DNA of 64,000 nucleotides from Vibrio cincinnatiensis (GTDB lineage: Bacteria; Pseudomonadota; Gammaproteobacteria; Enterobacterales; Vibrionaceae): positions 248,001 through 312,000 of the forward strand of contig NZ_SGOM01000004.1 of NCBI RefSeq assembly GCF_022113815.1, in the 5' to 3' direction. Position numbers and translations under genes: made by a program. Positions 40,615 through 49,866 of the stretch are shown here, one piece after another (positions within the stretch are counted from its first letter, which is position 1; the number at the start of each line of letters is the position of its first letter). The notes beneath the pieces are model-generated. The model was not told the origin of the DNA and searched no databases. It saw only the letters and a program-made list of their open reading frames with translations.

Positions 40615-41310
40615 TCAAAAGCGTTCTATTGCTGTGACCGTTACTAACTGCTCATTGACGATGAATTTTACGTTAAGGTCGTACAAATTTACCGCATACT
40701 CCCGGGAGTCAGGGCGATTTTTCTTATAAGCCGGGCGAGGATCTTGGGCTAACACTTCCGCAATGACCGCTTGTTGAGTTTGCCCTTGGGGTAAGTTTCG
40801 GAGTGTATTGAGTGCTGATTGACTAAATATCACGTCACTGCGGCTGGGTTCATTATCAGCATATCCCCCTTTTGCTTCTGGAATCGCATCGGAATAGGGA
40901 ATATAGGGTTTAATATCAACAATGGGGGTTCCGTTAACCAAATCAACACTCCCCAGTTCTAAGTAAATTTGTTCTCCTTGTTTCTTTACACCTTTGAGTT
41001 CTACCGCTGACATGCCAATTCCATTGGGGCGAAAGGTGGATCGAGAAGCCAGTACGCCGATGCGTTCATTTCCACCCAAACGAGGGGGGCGAACGGTGGG
41101 TTTCCAGCCTGAGGATAAATTCTTATCAAACAAAAAAAGCAGCCAGAGGTGACTAAATTGTTCAATACCTCGTACGGCTTCTAAGCAATTCAGTTCTCCA
41201 AGTAATTTGACTCGGGCTGTCGCACTGGGAACAAGGCGAGGCTGACGGGGTACAGCAAATTTCTCTTGATAAGGGCTTTCTATTATCGCAATGGGATCAA
41301 GGTTATACAT
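40615..41310 (-). CDS. trmO: tRNA (N6-threonylcarbamoyladenosine-37) methyltransferase TrmO (TsaA domain)
   Basis: I prefer the ATG at 41310, which gives MYNLDPIAIIESPYQEKFAV and aligns with the usual start; an ATG six codons upstream exists. The protein is a TsaA/YaeB beta-barrel with VPRQPRLVPSATARVKLLG, GIEQFSHLWLLFLF and RSTFRPNGIGMSAV, the SAM-binding segment. TrmO methylates t6A37 in threonine tRNA. It lies upstream of proS on the same strand. Confidence 0.95.
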   Translation of the reverse strand: MYNLDPIAIIESPYQEKFAVPRQPRLVPSATARVKLLGELNCLEAVRGIEQFSHLWLLFLFDKNLSSGWKPTVRPPRLGGNERIGVLASRSTFRPNGIGMSAVELKGVKKQGEQIYLELGSVDLVNGTPIVDIKPYIPYSDAIPEAKGGYADNEPSRSDVIFSQSALNTLRNLPQGQTQQAVIAEVLAQDPRPAYKKNRPDSREYAVNLYDLNVKFIVNEQLVTVTAIERF

Positions 41311-41402
41311 TATCGTGATATTAGGCAAAAAACAGAGCTAACAAAATATCACAGCCTTAATCATAAATCGCTTGCAAAATCTTTGATAATCATTCTTAAT
41401 TG

Positions 41403-41423
41403 TATTGTTATAACATAACAATA
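41403..41423. promoter_or_regulatory. Zur-type operator upstream of rpmE2-rpmJ2
   Basis: TATTGTTAT-aac-ATAACAATA is a near-perfect inverted repeat with a 3-base centre and matches the gamma-proteobacterial Zur box (TGTTATAnTATAACA). It lies 17 bp before the rpmE2 ATG. Binding by Zur would repress the zinc-sparing ribosomal paralogs when zinc is plentiful. Confidence 0.85.
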
Positions 41424-41439
41424 TTGTGGGGGGGGAGAC

Positions 41440-41688
41440 ATGAAAGAGGGCATTCATCCGGAATATCGGCCAGTGGTATTCCATGATACGAGCGTTGATC
41501 ACTACTTTGTGATTGGTTCGACGTTGAAAACGGATAGGACGATTGAATTTGAAGGGGAAATCTATCCTTATTTTACGATTGAAGTGTCATCACAGTCACA
41601 CCCGTTCTACACCGGAAAACAGAGAGTTGTTCAAAAAGAAGGACGCGTTGCAAACTTCAATCGTCGATTTTCTCGTTTTAGTGAATAA
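41440..41688 (+). CDS. rpmE2: 50S ribosomal protein L31 type B (zinc-independent)
   Basis: An 82-residue L31 type [21 protein letters not shown], then [20 protein letters not shown]. There is no Cys at all, so it cannot bind zinc like the housekeeping L31. Such copies replace the zinc form during zinc shortage and free zinc for the cell. It follows a Zur box and is followed by the L36 paralog. Confidence 0.97.
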   Translation: MKEGIHPEYRPVVFHDTSVDHYFVIGSTLKTDRTIEFEGEIYPYFTIEVSSQSHPFYTGKQRVVQKEGRVANFNRRFSRFSE

Positions 41689-41698
41689 GGAAAAGTAA

Positions 41699-41824
41699 GT
41701 GAAAGTATTAAGTTCGTTAAAGAGTGCCAAGAGTCGCCACCCTGATTGTCAAGTGGTTCGTCGTCGTGGTCGTCTATATGTGATTTGTAAAACGAATCCA
41801 CGTTTTAAAGCGGTGCAGCGTTAG
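41699..41824 (+). CDS. rpmJ2: 50S ribosomal protein L36 type 2 (YkgO-like)
   Basis: A GTG start gives 41 residues: [20 protein letters not shown], then [20 protein letters not shown] and R. This is the YkgO/L36 type 2 paralog rather than the canonical zinc-ribbon L36. It starts 11 bp after rpmE2 and shares the Zur-controlled transcript. A 14-bp hairpin follows. Confidence 0.93.
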   Translation: MKVLSSLKSAKSRHPDCQVVRRRGRLYVICKTNPRFKAVQR

Positions 41825-41861
41825 CGGGGGGAGTAAACTCGAAGCGATTTATAAGGATTTG

Positions 41862-41905
41862 AACAATAAGGGAAGTGAATATCGCGCTTCCCTTATTGTT
41901 ATTTA
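41862..41905. terminator. Bidirectional terminator between rpmJ2 and yaiI
   Basis: aacaataagggaag pairs perfectly with cttcccttattgtt (14 bp, 11-base loop), followed by attta on the plus strand. On the minus strand T-rich sequence follows as well. Confidence 0.9.
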
Positions 41906-42349
41906 GCGCCGTTTGGTTAGCCATTTGTCGAGGTGATTGGCAAACTCGCGTCGCTCTGTTTGTGAAAGGGCGCTGGGGCCACCCGTTTGAATGCCACTTG
42001 AGCGCATGGTATCGAGGAAGTCTCGAATATTTAAACGTGCTTTAATGGTTTCGGTGGTGAAAAGCTCACCTCTTGGGCTTAACGCGAGTGCCCCTTTGCT
42101 GATCACCTCATCGGCTAGAGGGATATCTGATGTGATGACTAGATCATGGGCATTCACACGTTTAACGATTTCGTTATCAGCAATGTCGAACCCTGCAGGT
42201 ACTTGCACTGCGAAAATATTGTCGCGTTTAGGGAGAGGAATCAGGTGGTTTGCAACAAAAGTACATACCACTCCTGTACGCTCTGCAGCTCGAATCAAAG
42301 TTTCCCGAATCACTTTCGGACAAGCATCGGCATCAACCCAAATTTTCAT
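41903..42349 (-). CDS. yaiI: YaiI/YqxD family protein (UPF0178, NYN-like)
   Basis: A 148-residue UPF0178 member: [20 protein letters not shown], then [19 protein letters not shown] and SPRGELFT, with conserved Asp residues resembling a PIN/NYN nuclease fold. Function is unproven. Its ATG overlaps the stop of the upstream gene (4 bp), forming a two-gene operon. Confidence 0.9.
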   Translation of the reverse strand: MKIWVDADACPKVIRETLIRAAERTGVVCTFVANHLIPLPKRDNIFAVQVPAGFDIADNEIVKRVNAHDLVITSDIPLADEVISKGALALSPRGELFTTETIKARLNIRDFLDTMRSSGIQTGGPSALSQTERREFANHLDKWLTKRR

Positions 42350-42642
42350 ACGGATTCCTTATTCAGTAATGCGATTTCCAGTTGTTCTACACGGGCAATG
42401 AGAGCGAGAACGGTTTGTTCGAGCTCTTGAATTCGTTGTTGATCGTCATTTTTTGATTTAGCGATTTCCACTTTGGGGACCCGTTGGCTATTTTTCCAAC
42501 TTTTGATGGCTGCAATTATCGCTGGCATTGGAACGCTGGAGGATAACCGGGCTTTCACTAAGGCGACGGTAGGCTCTTTCCCTTGCTGCTGTAGCTGAGC
42601 CAAAATGGTGGCTAACTCGTGGGTGACGTCTTTGGTGAGCAT
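42346..42642 (-). CDS. Hypothetical protein with weak KfrA-like N-terminus and coiled coil
   Basis: A 98-residue protein. Residues about 15-45 ([20 protein letters not shown]) resemble the N-terminal DNA-binding region of KfrA-type proteins, and the C-terminus ([20 protein letters not shown]) is a coiled coil. A DNA-binding role is only suggested. It overlaps yaiI by 4 bp and lies upstream of the csrB regulatory region on the opposite strand. Confidence 0.7.
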   Translation of the reverse strand: MLTKDVTHELATILAQLQQQGKEPTVALVKARLSSSVPMPAIIAAIKSWKNSQRVPKVEIAKSKNDDQQRIQELEQTVLALIARVEQLEIALLNKESV

Positions 42643-42711
42643 AATGGATCCTTGTATTTAGTCTGACTGCATCTTACTGATAAATCACCGTTAGCAAAAG
42701 AGGGAACTTGA

Positions 42712-42729
42712 TGTAAGAGATCTCTCACA
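42712..42729 (+). promoter_or_regulatory. GacA/VarA-type upstream activating site of csrB
   Basis: TGTAAGagatctCTCACA matches the GacA/UvrY box TGTAAG-N6-CTTACA with one mismatch. It lies about 162-179 bp before the csrB start, the usual distance. A hairpin (tctctcac/gtgagaga, 42721-42743) overlaps it. Confidence 0.75.
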
Positions 42730-42855
42730 AAACCTGTGAGAGAAGAACGTTTTTTTATGATTTTTGGGGATGTGATTGTTTTTAATTTATTGAATTTATG
42801 GAATTTTATTGTTTTTTTGGGGAGGTGGGCCAGTGTCGCTCCTTTATTGAAGGGA

Positions 42856-42883
42856 TTGTAAAAAGGGGGCAAAGGGGTAAATT
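42856..42883 (+). promoter_or_regulatory. Probable csrB promoter
   Basis: TTGTAA (42856-42861) and TAAATT (42878-42883) are 16 bp apart and lie 7 bp before the inferred transcript start GTCGACAGG at 42891. Confidence 0.55.
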
Positions 42884-42890
42884 AAACCTT

Positions 42891-43279
42891 GTCGACAGGA
42901 AAGTGACACGGAATTGGAACGATTCACGGAAGAACACTTCAGGATGAATACGGCGAGTAAGGATATTCGCTGAGCAGGATAGACGGACCAATAAGGATAT
43001 AACCATTAACAAGATGTTGATGGGCATGGATCGCAAGGACCCTATGGATGAGGCAGGGACACCATCAGGATGATGGAAGGACACCGCTCAGGGAACAAGT
43101 GATGAAAGCTGACCGGGATTGGTAAGCGAAAAGGATTATTAGGACACCGCCAAGGTGGCGATGCAGAGGATTTGGTTGCAGGATTCAACCACTATTAAGG
43201 ATGATGCAGGGAGCAACCATCTGTAGCCGGATAGCTACGAGTAAGACTTAAGCCCCGATACATTAGTGTCGGGGCTTTT
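42891..43279 (+). ncRNA. csrB: CsrB-family regulatory sRNA
   Basis: The 5' end GTCGACAGGA and the 3' part (AAGGATGATGCAGGGAGCAA) closely resemble E. coli CsrB. The approx. 389-nt transcript holds about 25 GGA motifs, many as AGGA or AGGGA in hairpin loops, and ends in a terminator hairpin (gccccgatac/gtgtcggggc) with tttt. It should sequester CsrA. A GacA/VarA box and a promoter lie upstream. Vibrios carry several such RNAs (CsrB, C, D); which paralog this is cannot be said. Confidence 0.93.
43252..43279 (+). terminator. Terminator of csrB
   Basis: gccccgatac pairs with gtgtcggggc (one G-U), loop atta, then tttt. Confidence 0.9.
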
Positions 43280-43477
43280 CTTGATATTTTTTAAGAGAGC
43301 CATCTCGGTTTGAAAAGCTCATTGAGCAAATAAATAGAATAATGACTTGATGTGGAAAAAACCTTATCAAGATCAATACAGCATCGTCAGCATTGGTTTA
43401 CTTTTTCGCACGTTTCTTAAAGCTTGGTCTTTAAGCTCGGGGTGAGTTCTAGAATATCTGCAAACAAAGGATTGTCA

Positions 43478-43966
43478 GTGACGATAGTGACACGTAGAAC
43501 ATTAATTGTTCCTTATACCGATGCGTTTGAATCTGACTTTTTAATGCTCAATTGTTGTGTGAAAAATCGGGCCCAAATGAATGGCCCGAAAACAGTAGCC
43601 TCGGCTCGGCAGCTTTTTCAACGTATCTTACGTGATGATCATTTGCATGCTATGGCGGTATTAGACAACTATAACCGAGAGTACATGGGGCATATGTATA
43701 TTGAGGTGAGCGATGAACACGCAGAACTGGGCTTTTTATTTGATAAAGCTTATTGGGGGCAAGGATTGGCGAGCGAAGCTTTGAGTGCTTTCTTTCCTAA
43801 TATCTGCCAACGCTTGAAGCTAAAACAAGTGATCTCCATGGTGAATGTTGAACATGCTTCGGCTATTGCCATTTTACATAAGTTGGGTTTTCATCATCAA
43901 CACACTCAAGAAGAGATGTTTGGTCATTTCCACCAATACCAATGGGAATCAACGGAGCTTGAATAA
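43478..43966 (+). CDS. GNAT family N-acetyltransferase
   Basis: The GTG at 43478 with AAAGGA six bases upstream gives 162 residues; a TTG 18 codons earlier lacks a ribosome site. The GNAT fold is plain: an acetyl-CoA-binding segment near KAYWGQGLASEALSAFF and NVEHASAIAILHKLGFHHQH, typical of the RimJ/RimL-like group. The acceptor substrate is unknown. It is convergent with the DUF3301 gene. Confidence 0.9.
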   Translation: MTIVTRRTLIVPYTDAFESDFLMLNCCVKNRAQMNGPKTVASARQLFQRILRDDHLHAMAVLDNYNREYMGHMYIEVSDEHAELGFLFDKAYWGQGLASEALSAFFPNICQRLKLKQVISMVNVEHASAIAILHKLGFHHQHTQEEMFGHFHQYQWESTELE

Positions 43967-43975
43967 GTGCTATCA

Positions 43976-44275
43976 CTATATTCGGTATGGTGGCAGTTGA
44001 ATTTTTAATGGGTAGAATCCTACCATCACTAACTCTCCTTGATAACAATCATCACCGAGAGCTGAAAACTCAAAATAGTAGATCGTATGCCAACGCCAGC
44101 CTTTGTCTGGCGTTTTCCATTTATGATGCCCGAAAGAGACACTGAGAAGCTGCAACTCTAGGTTTGAACAGTGACGAGTAATGTATCGTTTCGCTATCTC
44201 AGATTGGCGACGTTGCTGCCAAAAGGCAAAGCAGAGTAAGCTAAGTAAAAGGATATGAATGAGGTTACTCGTCAT
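43976..44275 (-). CDS. DUF3301 domain protein
   Basis: The ATG at 44275 gives 99 residues; a GTG two codons upstream is an alternative. An N-terminal membrane anchor (LIHILLLSLLCFAFW) is followed by the DUF3301 pattern (LELQLLSVSFGHHKW...WHTIYYFEFSALGDDCYQG). Function is unknown. It lies 18 bp downstream of the DUF3549 gene on the same strand, so the two probably form an operon. Confidence 0.85.
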   Translation of the reverse strand: MTSNLIHILLLSLLCFAFWQQRRQSEIAKRYITRHCSNLELQLLSVSFGHHKWKTPDKGWRWHTIYYFEFSALGDDCYQGELVMVGFYPLKIQLPPYRI

Positions 44276-44293
44276 GAACACTTCTTCCTTGGT

Positions 44294-45337
44294 TTATGAT
44301 GATCGTTTTGTTGCATGCTGTAACCGGATCAAGGCTTCGGCTAATTCAGGTGATGGGCTTGTATGTAGTAAAGGTAATAACACCATGCGTAGTTCCGGTA
44401 ACATCACTAAATCTGAAAAGAGTTGGTTAAACAGGGCTTGATTACCGGTTTGTGCTAAGCGAAGTAAAAAACGCTGAGCACGACCACTCTCTTTGAGTGT
44501 TGACCAAGATCGTCCGGCAAGGCCAATCAACACTTCTTGATGGCAATTGTCAGGTGTCGCTAGGATGGCGTCAGTTAATTTGTCTAAATAGTTTGGTGTA
44601 GCGCCGGAGAGGGCTCTTACCAAGGCTGAAAGCAAAAAGAGATCCGTGTGTGAGTGGGTCATTTGCTCTTTAGCCATCTCGTACAGTTTACTCGCAATGT
44701 TATCGGGAATGCTGACATGCTCAAGAATCCCAAGTAGAGCATACAGTGGTGGGCTGGGGAGATGCTTAAGTGCTTTACGAATTAATACACTATTATTTTG
44801 TTGCCCTAAGCGAGCGCCAATATCACTGATGCCTTGCAGACCGACAGTTTGCCAATTTTTCCATCCAAGCCCTCCTGAAAAATAGTGTTGAGCATGTTCA
44901 TAATATTGGCTGGTAGGTAAATGAAGTTGGGCTCGAATTTGGCTATGGAAAACGGCCATTTTTTCTTCGGTTGGTGTAAAAGTGTAGGGGTTATTTGCTA
45001 ATTTTTGTTGCTGATCTTCGGTGAGCGTGTGTTGTAAACGGGAGCCCATTGCTTCGATCACATACTTGATAAACTGATCCACTTCGGCTTGGATGAGTAA
45101 GCCGCGTTCGTCCAGTGGAAATTTTGTGAACCAGATCCATGGCTGCTGATGTTCATTCCAATACACAATGGCTAATTGAGCCTGACGTTGTAAAGGGTAA
45201 GGGTAGGGCTGCTGGCCTTGTTCAATTTTTTGAAATTGTTTTGCTTCGATTGGCTGAATTCTCCGGCCAAGATCAAACACCAAGTATTGGCAGCCACTGT
45301 GATGAAGCAGTGCCGTAAGGGTATGGATAGGTTGCAT
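44294..45337 (-). CDS. DUF3549 family protein
   Basis: I choose the ATG at 45337 (347 residues, MQPIHTLTALLHHSGCQYLV) though an ATG three codons upstream is possible. The pattern YLVFDLGRRIQPIEAKQFQK, AIVYWNEHQQPWIWFTKFPL and DERG matches DUF3549, a family known mainly from vibrios and relatives. The C-terminal half is helical and repeat-like. Function is unknown. It is divergent from yqcC and upstream of the DUF3301 gene. Confidence 0.87.
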   Translation of the reverse strand: MQPIHTLTALLHHSGCQYLVFDLGRRIQPIEAKQFQKIEQGQQPYPYPLQRQAQLAIVYWNEHQQPWIWFTKFPLDERGLLIQAEVDQFIKYVIEAMGSRLQHTLTEDQQQKLANNPYTFTPTEEKMAVFHSQIRAQLHLPTSQYYEHAQHYFSGGLGWKNWQTVGLQGISDIGARLGQQNNSVLIRKALKHLPSPPLYALLGILEHVSIPDNIASKLYEMAKEQMTHSHTDLFLLSALVRALSGATPNYLDKLTDAILATPDNCHQEVLIGLAGRSWSTLKESGRAQRFLLRLAQTGNQALFNQLFSDLVMLPELRMVLLPLLHTSPSPELAEALIRLQHATKRSS

Positions 45338-45420
45338 AGCGATCAATTTGGTCCTAACTTTTTGTCATAAATAGATGGTATCATCTGCCGCTAATTCAAG
45401 GCTAGCGATGTAAAGTTATC

Positions 45421-45741
45421 ATGATAAACCGAACGGACATCACCGTTTTATTACCCGCACTGGAAAGGGAGCTTAAAGCGGCAGCTTTATGGCAAGCTCA
45501 GCGACCAGATGATCAATATCTGCAAAGTACAGAACCCTTTTCATTGGATACATTGCATCCCCATGAGTGGTTGCAATGGATTTTTTTACCGCGTATGCAG
45601 CAGTTATTGGTGGATCAGTCGTCATTACCGAAAAGCATTTTACTCTCCCCTTATTTCGATGAAGTGTGGAAAGAACATGCACAATATCAGGCAATATTGA
45701 CGGTGTTACACCAGATAGATAAGGCAGTGGCATCATGTTAG
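45421..45741 (+). CDS. yqcC: YqcC family protein (DUF446)
   Basis: A 106-residue protein matching the YqcC family (LLPALERELKAAALWQAQRP, then FSLDTLHPHEWLQWIFLPRM). Function is unknown. It overlaps truC by 7 bp, the same pairing as in E. coli (yqcC-truC), so the two are co-translated. Confidence 0.92.
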   Translation: MINRTDITVLLPALERELKAAALWQAQRPDDQYLQSTEPFSLDTLHPHEWLQWIFLPRMQQLLVDQSSLPKSILLSPYFDEVWKEHAQYQAILTVLHQIDKAVASC

Positions 45742-46475
45742 AGATCATTTATCAAGATGATTACTTGGTGGCGGTGAACAAACCGGCGGGTATGTTAGTA
45801 CACCGCTCTTGGTTAGATAAACATGAAACACAATTTGTGATGCAGACGTTGCGTGATCAAATTGGTCAGCATGTTTATCCTTTACATCGTTTAGATAGGC
45901 CAACATCGGGTGTGTTGGTCTTTGCTTTATCGAGTGAAATTGCAGCCACGGTAATGCCGATGTTTGCTGAGCATCAAATGGAAAAAACCTACCATGCTAT
46001 TGTTCGGGGTTGGATAGAACAAGGTGCGGTATTAGATTATCCACTGAAAGAAGAGCTTGATAAAATTGCCGATAAATTTGCTCGGCAGGATAAAGCGCCT
46101 CAGTCTGCCATTACGGCTTATCAGCCCATTAATAAAATAGAAGTTCCATATTCAACGGGCACTTTTCCAACCACGCGTTACTGCTTAATGGAGCTAAAAC
46201 CGCAAACCGGGCGTAAACATCAGTTACGTCGTCATATGGCTCATTTACGTCATCCAATTGTGGGGGATACCACGCATGGAGATGGAAAGCATAACCGTTT
46301 GTATCGAGAGCAATATCAGGTACCACGTTTGATGCTACATGCCAGCGAACTGACATTTGTTCACCCTTATACAAAGCAACCGATAGTGCTCTCGGCACCT
46401 TTTGATGAGCATTGGCAACGGCTATTCAGTTTATTCGCTTGGCAAAATCCATTACAAAGAGGCCTTCTCGAATAA
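45735..46475 (+). CDS. truC: tRNA pseudouridine(65) synthase TruC
   Basis: A 246-residue RluA-family synthase with the catalytic Asp in LHRLDRPTSGVLVFALS and the usual MLEIIYQDDYLVAVNKPAGM start. It makes pseudouridine at position 65 of tRNA-Ile and tRNA-Asp. It is preceded by yqcC. A hairpin follows, shared with the convergent dxs. Confidence 0.95.
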   Translation: MLEIIYQDDYLVAVNKPAGMLVHRSWLDKHETQFVMQTLRDQIGQHVYPLHRLDRPTSGVLVFALSSEIAATVMPMFAEHQMEKTYHAIVRGWIEQGAVLDYPLKEELDKIADKFARQDKAPQSAITAYQPINKIEVPYSTGTFPTTRYCLMELKPQTGRKHQLRRHMAHLRHPIVGDTTHGDGKHNRLYREQYQVPRLMLHASELTFVHPYTKQPIVLSAPFDEHWQRLFSLFAWQNPLQRGLLE

Positions 46476-46483
46476 GAAGGCCT
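46460..46483. terminator. Hairpin between truC and dxs
   Basis: aggccttct pairs with agaaggcct around cgaata. It overlaps the truC end and abuts the dxs stop, so it can terminate either transcript; the T-run is weak. Confidence 0.7.
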
Positions 46484-46488
46484 GAGTC

Positions 46489-48354
46489 TTATTTTGCTAA
46501 ATAGGCTTCAATGGCCCTTTGAATCCCGGGGCCATCTAATCCCAATTCAGTATGCATCTCTTCTTGCGAACCTTGAGCGATAAATTGATCGGGCAAACCG
46601 AGGTTCAAAACGGGCTTGAGTAATTTATGGTGCATTAAAAATTCAACCACACCCGTTCCTGCTCCTCCAGCAAGTACATTCTCTTCTAGAGTAACCAGAA
46701 TATCATGAGAATGAGCTAATTCTTCAATGAGCGTTTCATCAAGCGGTTTAACAAAACGCATATCGGCAACCGTTACATTCAATGCTTCAGCCGCTTCCAG
46801 AGCATAAGGAAGTAAAGTACCAAAGTTGAGAATGGCGACTTTTTCTCCACGGCGTATCATTCGTCCTTTACCGAGTTCTAATGCAGAAAATGTTTTATTG
46901 ATAGCAACGCCCATGCCGTTACCTCGAGGATAACGCACGGCACTAGGACCTTGATGTAAATGGCCGGTATAGAGCATTTGCCGACATTCATTCTCATCAG
47001 CGGGGGCCATGATCAACATATTAGGAATACAACGCATAAAGCTAAGGTCAAATGCCCCTTGATGGGTTTGGCCATCAGCTCCCACTAAGCCTGCGCGATC
47101 AATTGCAAACATAATGGGTAAGTTCATAATTGCCACATCATGGATCAGTTGATCATAAGCGCGTTGTAAAAAGGTGGAGTAAATAGCAACAATCGGATGA
47201 TAACCACTGATCGCCATACCGGTTGCGAGAGTCACTGCATGTTGCTCAGCAATCGCCACATCAAAATATTGGCTTGGGTATTCTTTGGAAAAACGAACCA
47301 TACCCGAACCTTCACGCATAGCCGGGGTGATCGCCATTAGTTTAGGATCTTGTGCGGCCATATCACACAGAAAGTCACCAAAAATTTTTGAAAAAGTGGG
47401 TTGGTTATTCGTGCTTTTCGGTAAGCTGGTATGGTTTAGATCAAACTTAGGCACCCCATGGTAACCGATAGGATCCTTCTCTGCGGGTTCATAACCTTTG
47501 CCTTTTTTGGTCATCACATGCAAAAACTGTGGTCCTTTGAGATCACGCATATTTTTGATGGTTTTGATCAATTCAAGTACATCATGCCCATCGACCGGAC
47601 CAATATAGTTAAAGCCCAATTCTTCAAATAAAGTGCCAGGAACTACCATTCCTTTTAAGTGCTCTTCTGTTCGACGAACGAGTTCTTTTATGGGGGGAAT
47701 GCCCGACAGAACTTTTTTCCCACCTTCTCGAATAGAGGTATACAGGCTGCCAGATAACACTTGAGCAAGATGGTTGTTAAGCGCTCCCACATTTTCAGAA
47801 ATAGACATTTCATTATCATTGAGAATAACCAGCATATCGGGGTTGACATCCCCTGCATGATTCATGGCTTCAAATGCCATTCCAGCAGTAATCGCACCAT
47901 CACCAATTACACTGACAACTTTACGGTTTTTACCTTCTTTTTCTGCGCAGATAGCCATGCCAAGTGCGGCGCTGATCGAAGTTGAAGAGTGGCCAACGGA
48001 CAGCGTGTCATACTCACTTTCTTCTCGCCATGGAAAAGGGTGGAGCCCCTCTTTTTGACGAATGGTTGACATTTGCTCGCGGCGTCCGGTAAGAATTTTA
48101 TGTGGATAGGCTTGATGGCCGACATCCCAAATCAACTGATCAAACGGCGTTTGGTACACATAATGCAGCGCTACGGTTAATTCTACCGTTCCTAAGCCCG
48201 AAGCAAGGTGACCGCTGGATCGGCTAACTGAATTGAGTAAATAGGTTCGCAGTTCCTCACACAGTTTAGGGAGGACCTCTTTTGGCATGCTACGCAATTC
48301 ATCAGGAGTATTTGCTAGTGCCAGTGTTGGATATTTCGAAATATCAAGAGTCAT
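46489..48354 (-). CDS. dxs: 1-deoxy-D-xylulose-5-phosphate synthase
   Basis: A 621-residue transketolase-like enzyme. The TPP-binding motif is in [20 protein letters not shown]; the early [15 protein letters not shown] and [15 protein letters not shown] segments are conserved. DXS condenses pyruvate and glyceraldehyde-3-phosphate, the first step of the MEP isoprenoid pathway and the source of thiamine and pyridoxal precursors. It is the last gene of the xseB-ispA-dxs operon. Confidence 0.99.
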   Translation of the reverse strand: MTLDISKYPTLALANTPDELRSMPKEVLPKLCEELRTYLLNSVSRSSGHLASGLGTVELTVALHYVYQTPFDQLIWDVGHQAYPHKILTGRREQMSTIRQKEGLHPFPWREESEYDTLSVGHSSTSISAALGMAICAEKEGKNRKVVSVIGDGAITAGMAFEAMNHAGDVNPDMLVILNDNEMSISENVGALNNHLAQVLSGSLYTSIREGGKKVLSGIPPIKELVRRTEEHLKGMVVPGTLFEELGFNYIGPVDGHDVLELIKTIKNMRDLKGPQFLHVMTKKGKGYEPAEKDPIGYHGVPKFDLNHTSLPKSTNNQPTFSKIFGDFLCDMAAQDPKLMAITPAMREGSGMVRFSKEYPSQYFDVAIAEQHAVTLATGMAISGYHPIVAIYSTFLQRAYDQLIHDVAIMNLPIMFAIDRAGLVGADGQTHQGAFDLSFMRCIPNMLIMAPADENECRQMLYTGHLHQGPSAVRYPRGNGMGVAINKTFSALELGKGRMIRRGEKVAILNFGTLLPYALEAAEALNVTVADMRFVKPLDETLIEELAHSHDILVTLEENVLAGGAGTGVVEFLMHHKLLKPVLNLGLPDQFIAQGSQEEMHTELGLDGPGIQRAIEAYLAK

Positions 48355-48374
48355 AGTTATGCGCGCTTATAGTG

Positions 48375-49259
48375 TTAGTTTTTGCGCTCGATGACGTATC
48401 GGGCGAACGCTTCAAGATGCTCTGTATTATAGGGAATTGCACGTAATGCTTCGAGCGCTTCTTCAAACAGAGCTTGAGCTTTATTGATGGCACCTTCCAA
48501 TCCCAATAGTGCGGGATAGGTACTTTTATTCAATTGTTGATCTGAGCCTTGTGGCTTACCCAGCGTTTCGGTATCACTAATGATATCTAAAATATCGTCT
48601 TGTACTTGAAAAGCGAGGCCAATCGCTGCAGCGTAGCGATCTAACTGCGGTAAAATCTCTAATCCAGCTTGGCCGGCAGCCATCGCGCCAGTTCGAATCG
48701 CACAGCGCATTAATGCACCGGTTTTGTTGTGATGAATGGTTTCTAACTCTTGTAAAGTCACCGTTCGGTTTTCTGCCGCTAAATCTAACGCTTGACCCAA
48801 GCACATACCTTGAGCACCTGAGGCTTGAGCAAGAGTTTGAATCATTTTAATACGGTTACTTTCCCCTTGGGCAGAAAGTGGCCCTTCAGACAGAATAGTA
48901 AAAGCCAATGTTTGTAGGGCATCCCCTGTCAAAATAGCGGTCGATTCATCAAACTTAATATGGCAAGTTGGTTTACCGCGGCGCAGTTCATCATCATCCA
49001 TAGCGGGTAAGTCATCATGGATTAATGAATAAGCGTGAATACACTCCACAGCGCAAGCGGGCGTATCAAGGTCGGATAATTTACAACCAAGCATCTGCCC
49101 TGTGATGTAAACAAGATAAGGGCGCGCCCGTTTGCCACCGAGCAATAGGCCATAACGCATTGCTTCGATCAAAGGAAGATGTTGGTAGGGTAAACGATTT
49201 AACCATCCATCCAGTTGTTGATTATTTCTCTGCTGGAGAGAGGAAAGCGCCTCAATCAT
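48375..49259 (-). CDS. ispA: Farnesyl diphosphate synthase
   Basis: A 294-residue polyprenyl synthase with the two Asp-rich motifs, SLIHDDLPAMDDDELRRGKP (FARM) and FQVQDDILD (SARM). It makes farnesyl diphosphate for quinones, undecaprenyl phosphate and other lipids. It lies 20 bp after xseB and 20 bp before dxs on the same strand. Confidence 0.98.
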   Translation of the reverse strand: MIEALSSLQQRNNQQLDGWLNRLPYQHLPLIEAMRYGLLLGGKRARPYLVYITGQMLGCKLSDLDTPACAVECIHAYSLIHDDLPAMDDDELRRGKPTCHIKFDESTAILTGDALQTLAFTILSEGPLSAQGESNRIKMIQTLAQASGAQGMCLGQALDLAAENRTVTLQELETIHHNKTGALMRCAIRTGAMAAGQAGLEILPQLDRYAAAIGLAFQVQDDILDIISDTETLGKPQGSDQQLNKSTYPALLGLEGAINKAQALFEEALEALRAIPYNTEHLEAFARYVIERKN

Positions 49260-49279
49260 AGAACACTCATTAACCTTAG

Positions 49280-49522
49280 TTATTCAGGTAAGTCAGTAAA
49301 CTCGGTCAGTGGCGCATCGTCACTGTTGCGAAGTAAAATTTTCACCCGTTGCTCCGCTTCATCGAGCTTAGTTTGTCCACTGCGAGCAAGCGCGATACCA
49401 CGCTCAAATTTTTTCAGTGCTTCATCTAATGCAATGTCACCACTTTCAAGTTGTTCAACAAGGTTATCCAACTCTTCAATGGTGGCTTCGAAAGACATGT
49501 TTTCAGGTTTTTTGCTCGCCAT
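49280..49522 (-). CDS. xseB: Exodeoxyribonuclease VII small subunit
   Basis: I take the ATG at 49522 (80 residues: MASKKPENMSFEATIEELDN). The helical XseB pattern LVEQLESGDIALDEALKKFE, RGIALARSGQTKLDEAEQRV is complete. With XseA it forms exonuclease VII. It heads the operon xseB-ispA-dxs, as in E. coli. Confidence 0.97.
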   Translation of the reverse strand: MASKKPENMSFEATIEELDNLVEQLESGDIALDEALKKFERGIALARSGQTKLDEAEQRVKILLRNSDDAPLTEFTDLPE

Positions 49523-49866
49523 AATCATTTTGCCTTAGAAAAGATGCACGAAAGTTACCTTAGGGCGTGGAGATGGTCAAATTTAACCAAGTAAATTTGT
49601 TAGAAATGGAGCGCTTTTTATTGTTGCCATGACGTCATAAAACCATCAGTAGTGCAATGGATTGGCTCACATTTGTTACTGTAGCCACCGCTTTATCTCG
49701 AGTGACAAGAGAAAAATGCGCAATAACGCGATTGAAGCGTGATGCCTGCTTGGGGATAGAAGACTTTAAGTATAAACTTACCGATAATTTAGTTAAAGAT
49801 TTTACTCTCTTGCCGATAACGAGAGTAATCGGAGAAAACGCGGATGACAAGCATGAGGAGCGCTTC

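Noticed and set aside
42721..42756. Hairpin plus T-run as a terminator
   Set aside because: No plus-strand gene lies upstream and the stem overlaps the GacA-type site; the T-run is six bases away from the stem.
42612..43084. Two minus-strand ORFs (42612-42872 and 42806-43084)
   Set aside because: They lie across the csrB promoter region and transcript. The composition is that of an RNA gene's complement and no ribosome site or family is seen.
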